NCBI GenBank assembly: GCA_003248845.1
Contig: QFPD01000148.1
Location: 1 to 5,893, forward strand
From: Microbacterium sp.
Lineage (GTDB): Bacteria > Actinomycetota > Actinomycetes > Actinomycetales > Microbacteriaceae
Direction: 5' to 3'
Length of the DNA stretch: 5,893 bases
Made by a program: the position numbers and the translations under genes. Below are positions 5,893-5,893 of this stretch, in pieces (position 1 is the first letter of the stretch; each line of letters opens with the position of its first letter). The notes beneath the pieces were generated by a model, which did no database searches, was not told the DNA's origin, and saw only the letters and a program-made list of their open reading frames with translations.

Positions 5893-5893
5893 T

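Overview
The window is GC-rich. Its genes use ATG, GTG and TTG starts, have strong GC bias at third codon positions, and overlap by 1 to 4 nt. This points to a high-GC actinobacterium; the Microbacteriaceae are a reasonable guess from the protein style, but that is inference. Almost the whole window is one co-directional, minus-strand block of surface-polysaccharide assembly genes, read from the right edge towards the left.

In transcription order (right to left): (1) a DUF1972/GT4-type, RgpA-like glycosyltransferase (4547-5659, TTG start); (2) a second GT-B fold glycosyltransferase of group 1 (3432-4547); (3) a third GT4 glycosyltransferase with a textbook E-x7-E motif (2359-3435); (4) a small GT-A-like glycosyltransferase with an ADDDSIYP metal-binding motif (1475-2362); (5) a Wzx-like MOP-superfamily polysaccharide flippase (96-1397). 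Genes 1 to 4 are joined by TGATG or GTGA stop/start overlaps, so they are probably translationally coupled. The flippase follows after 77 nt and has its own strong ribosome binding site. Together the four transferases could build a lipid-linked repeat unit on the cytoplasmic face, and the flippase would move it across the membrane. The priming sugar transferase, the polymerase and the chain-length/ligation genes are not in the window. Donor sugars cannot be read from sequence alone.

The left edge (about 2-106) has a plus-strand coding signature: a transmembrane-like segment and a polar tail. This is probably the 3' end of a convergent gene whose frame runs on to a stop at 160, overlapping the flippase 3' end. 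The right edge (5660-5893) holds about 95 nt of leader with two short inverted repeats. Beyond that is a minus-strand open frame running off the window that may be the tail of the preceding gene.

I see no tRNA, rRNA, CRISPR array, transposase or phage gene. This is a fairly ordinary polysaccharide gene cluster, not a novel system. The most notable extra signals are a perfect 9-bp intragenic hairpin at 3112-3133, the overlapping convergent gene end, and a 25-codon mini-frame that fills the gap before the flippase.
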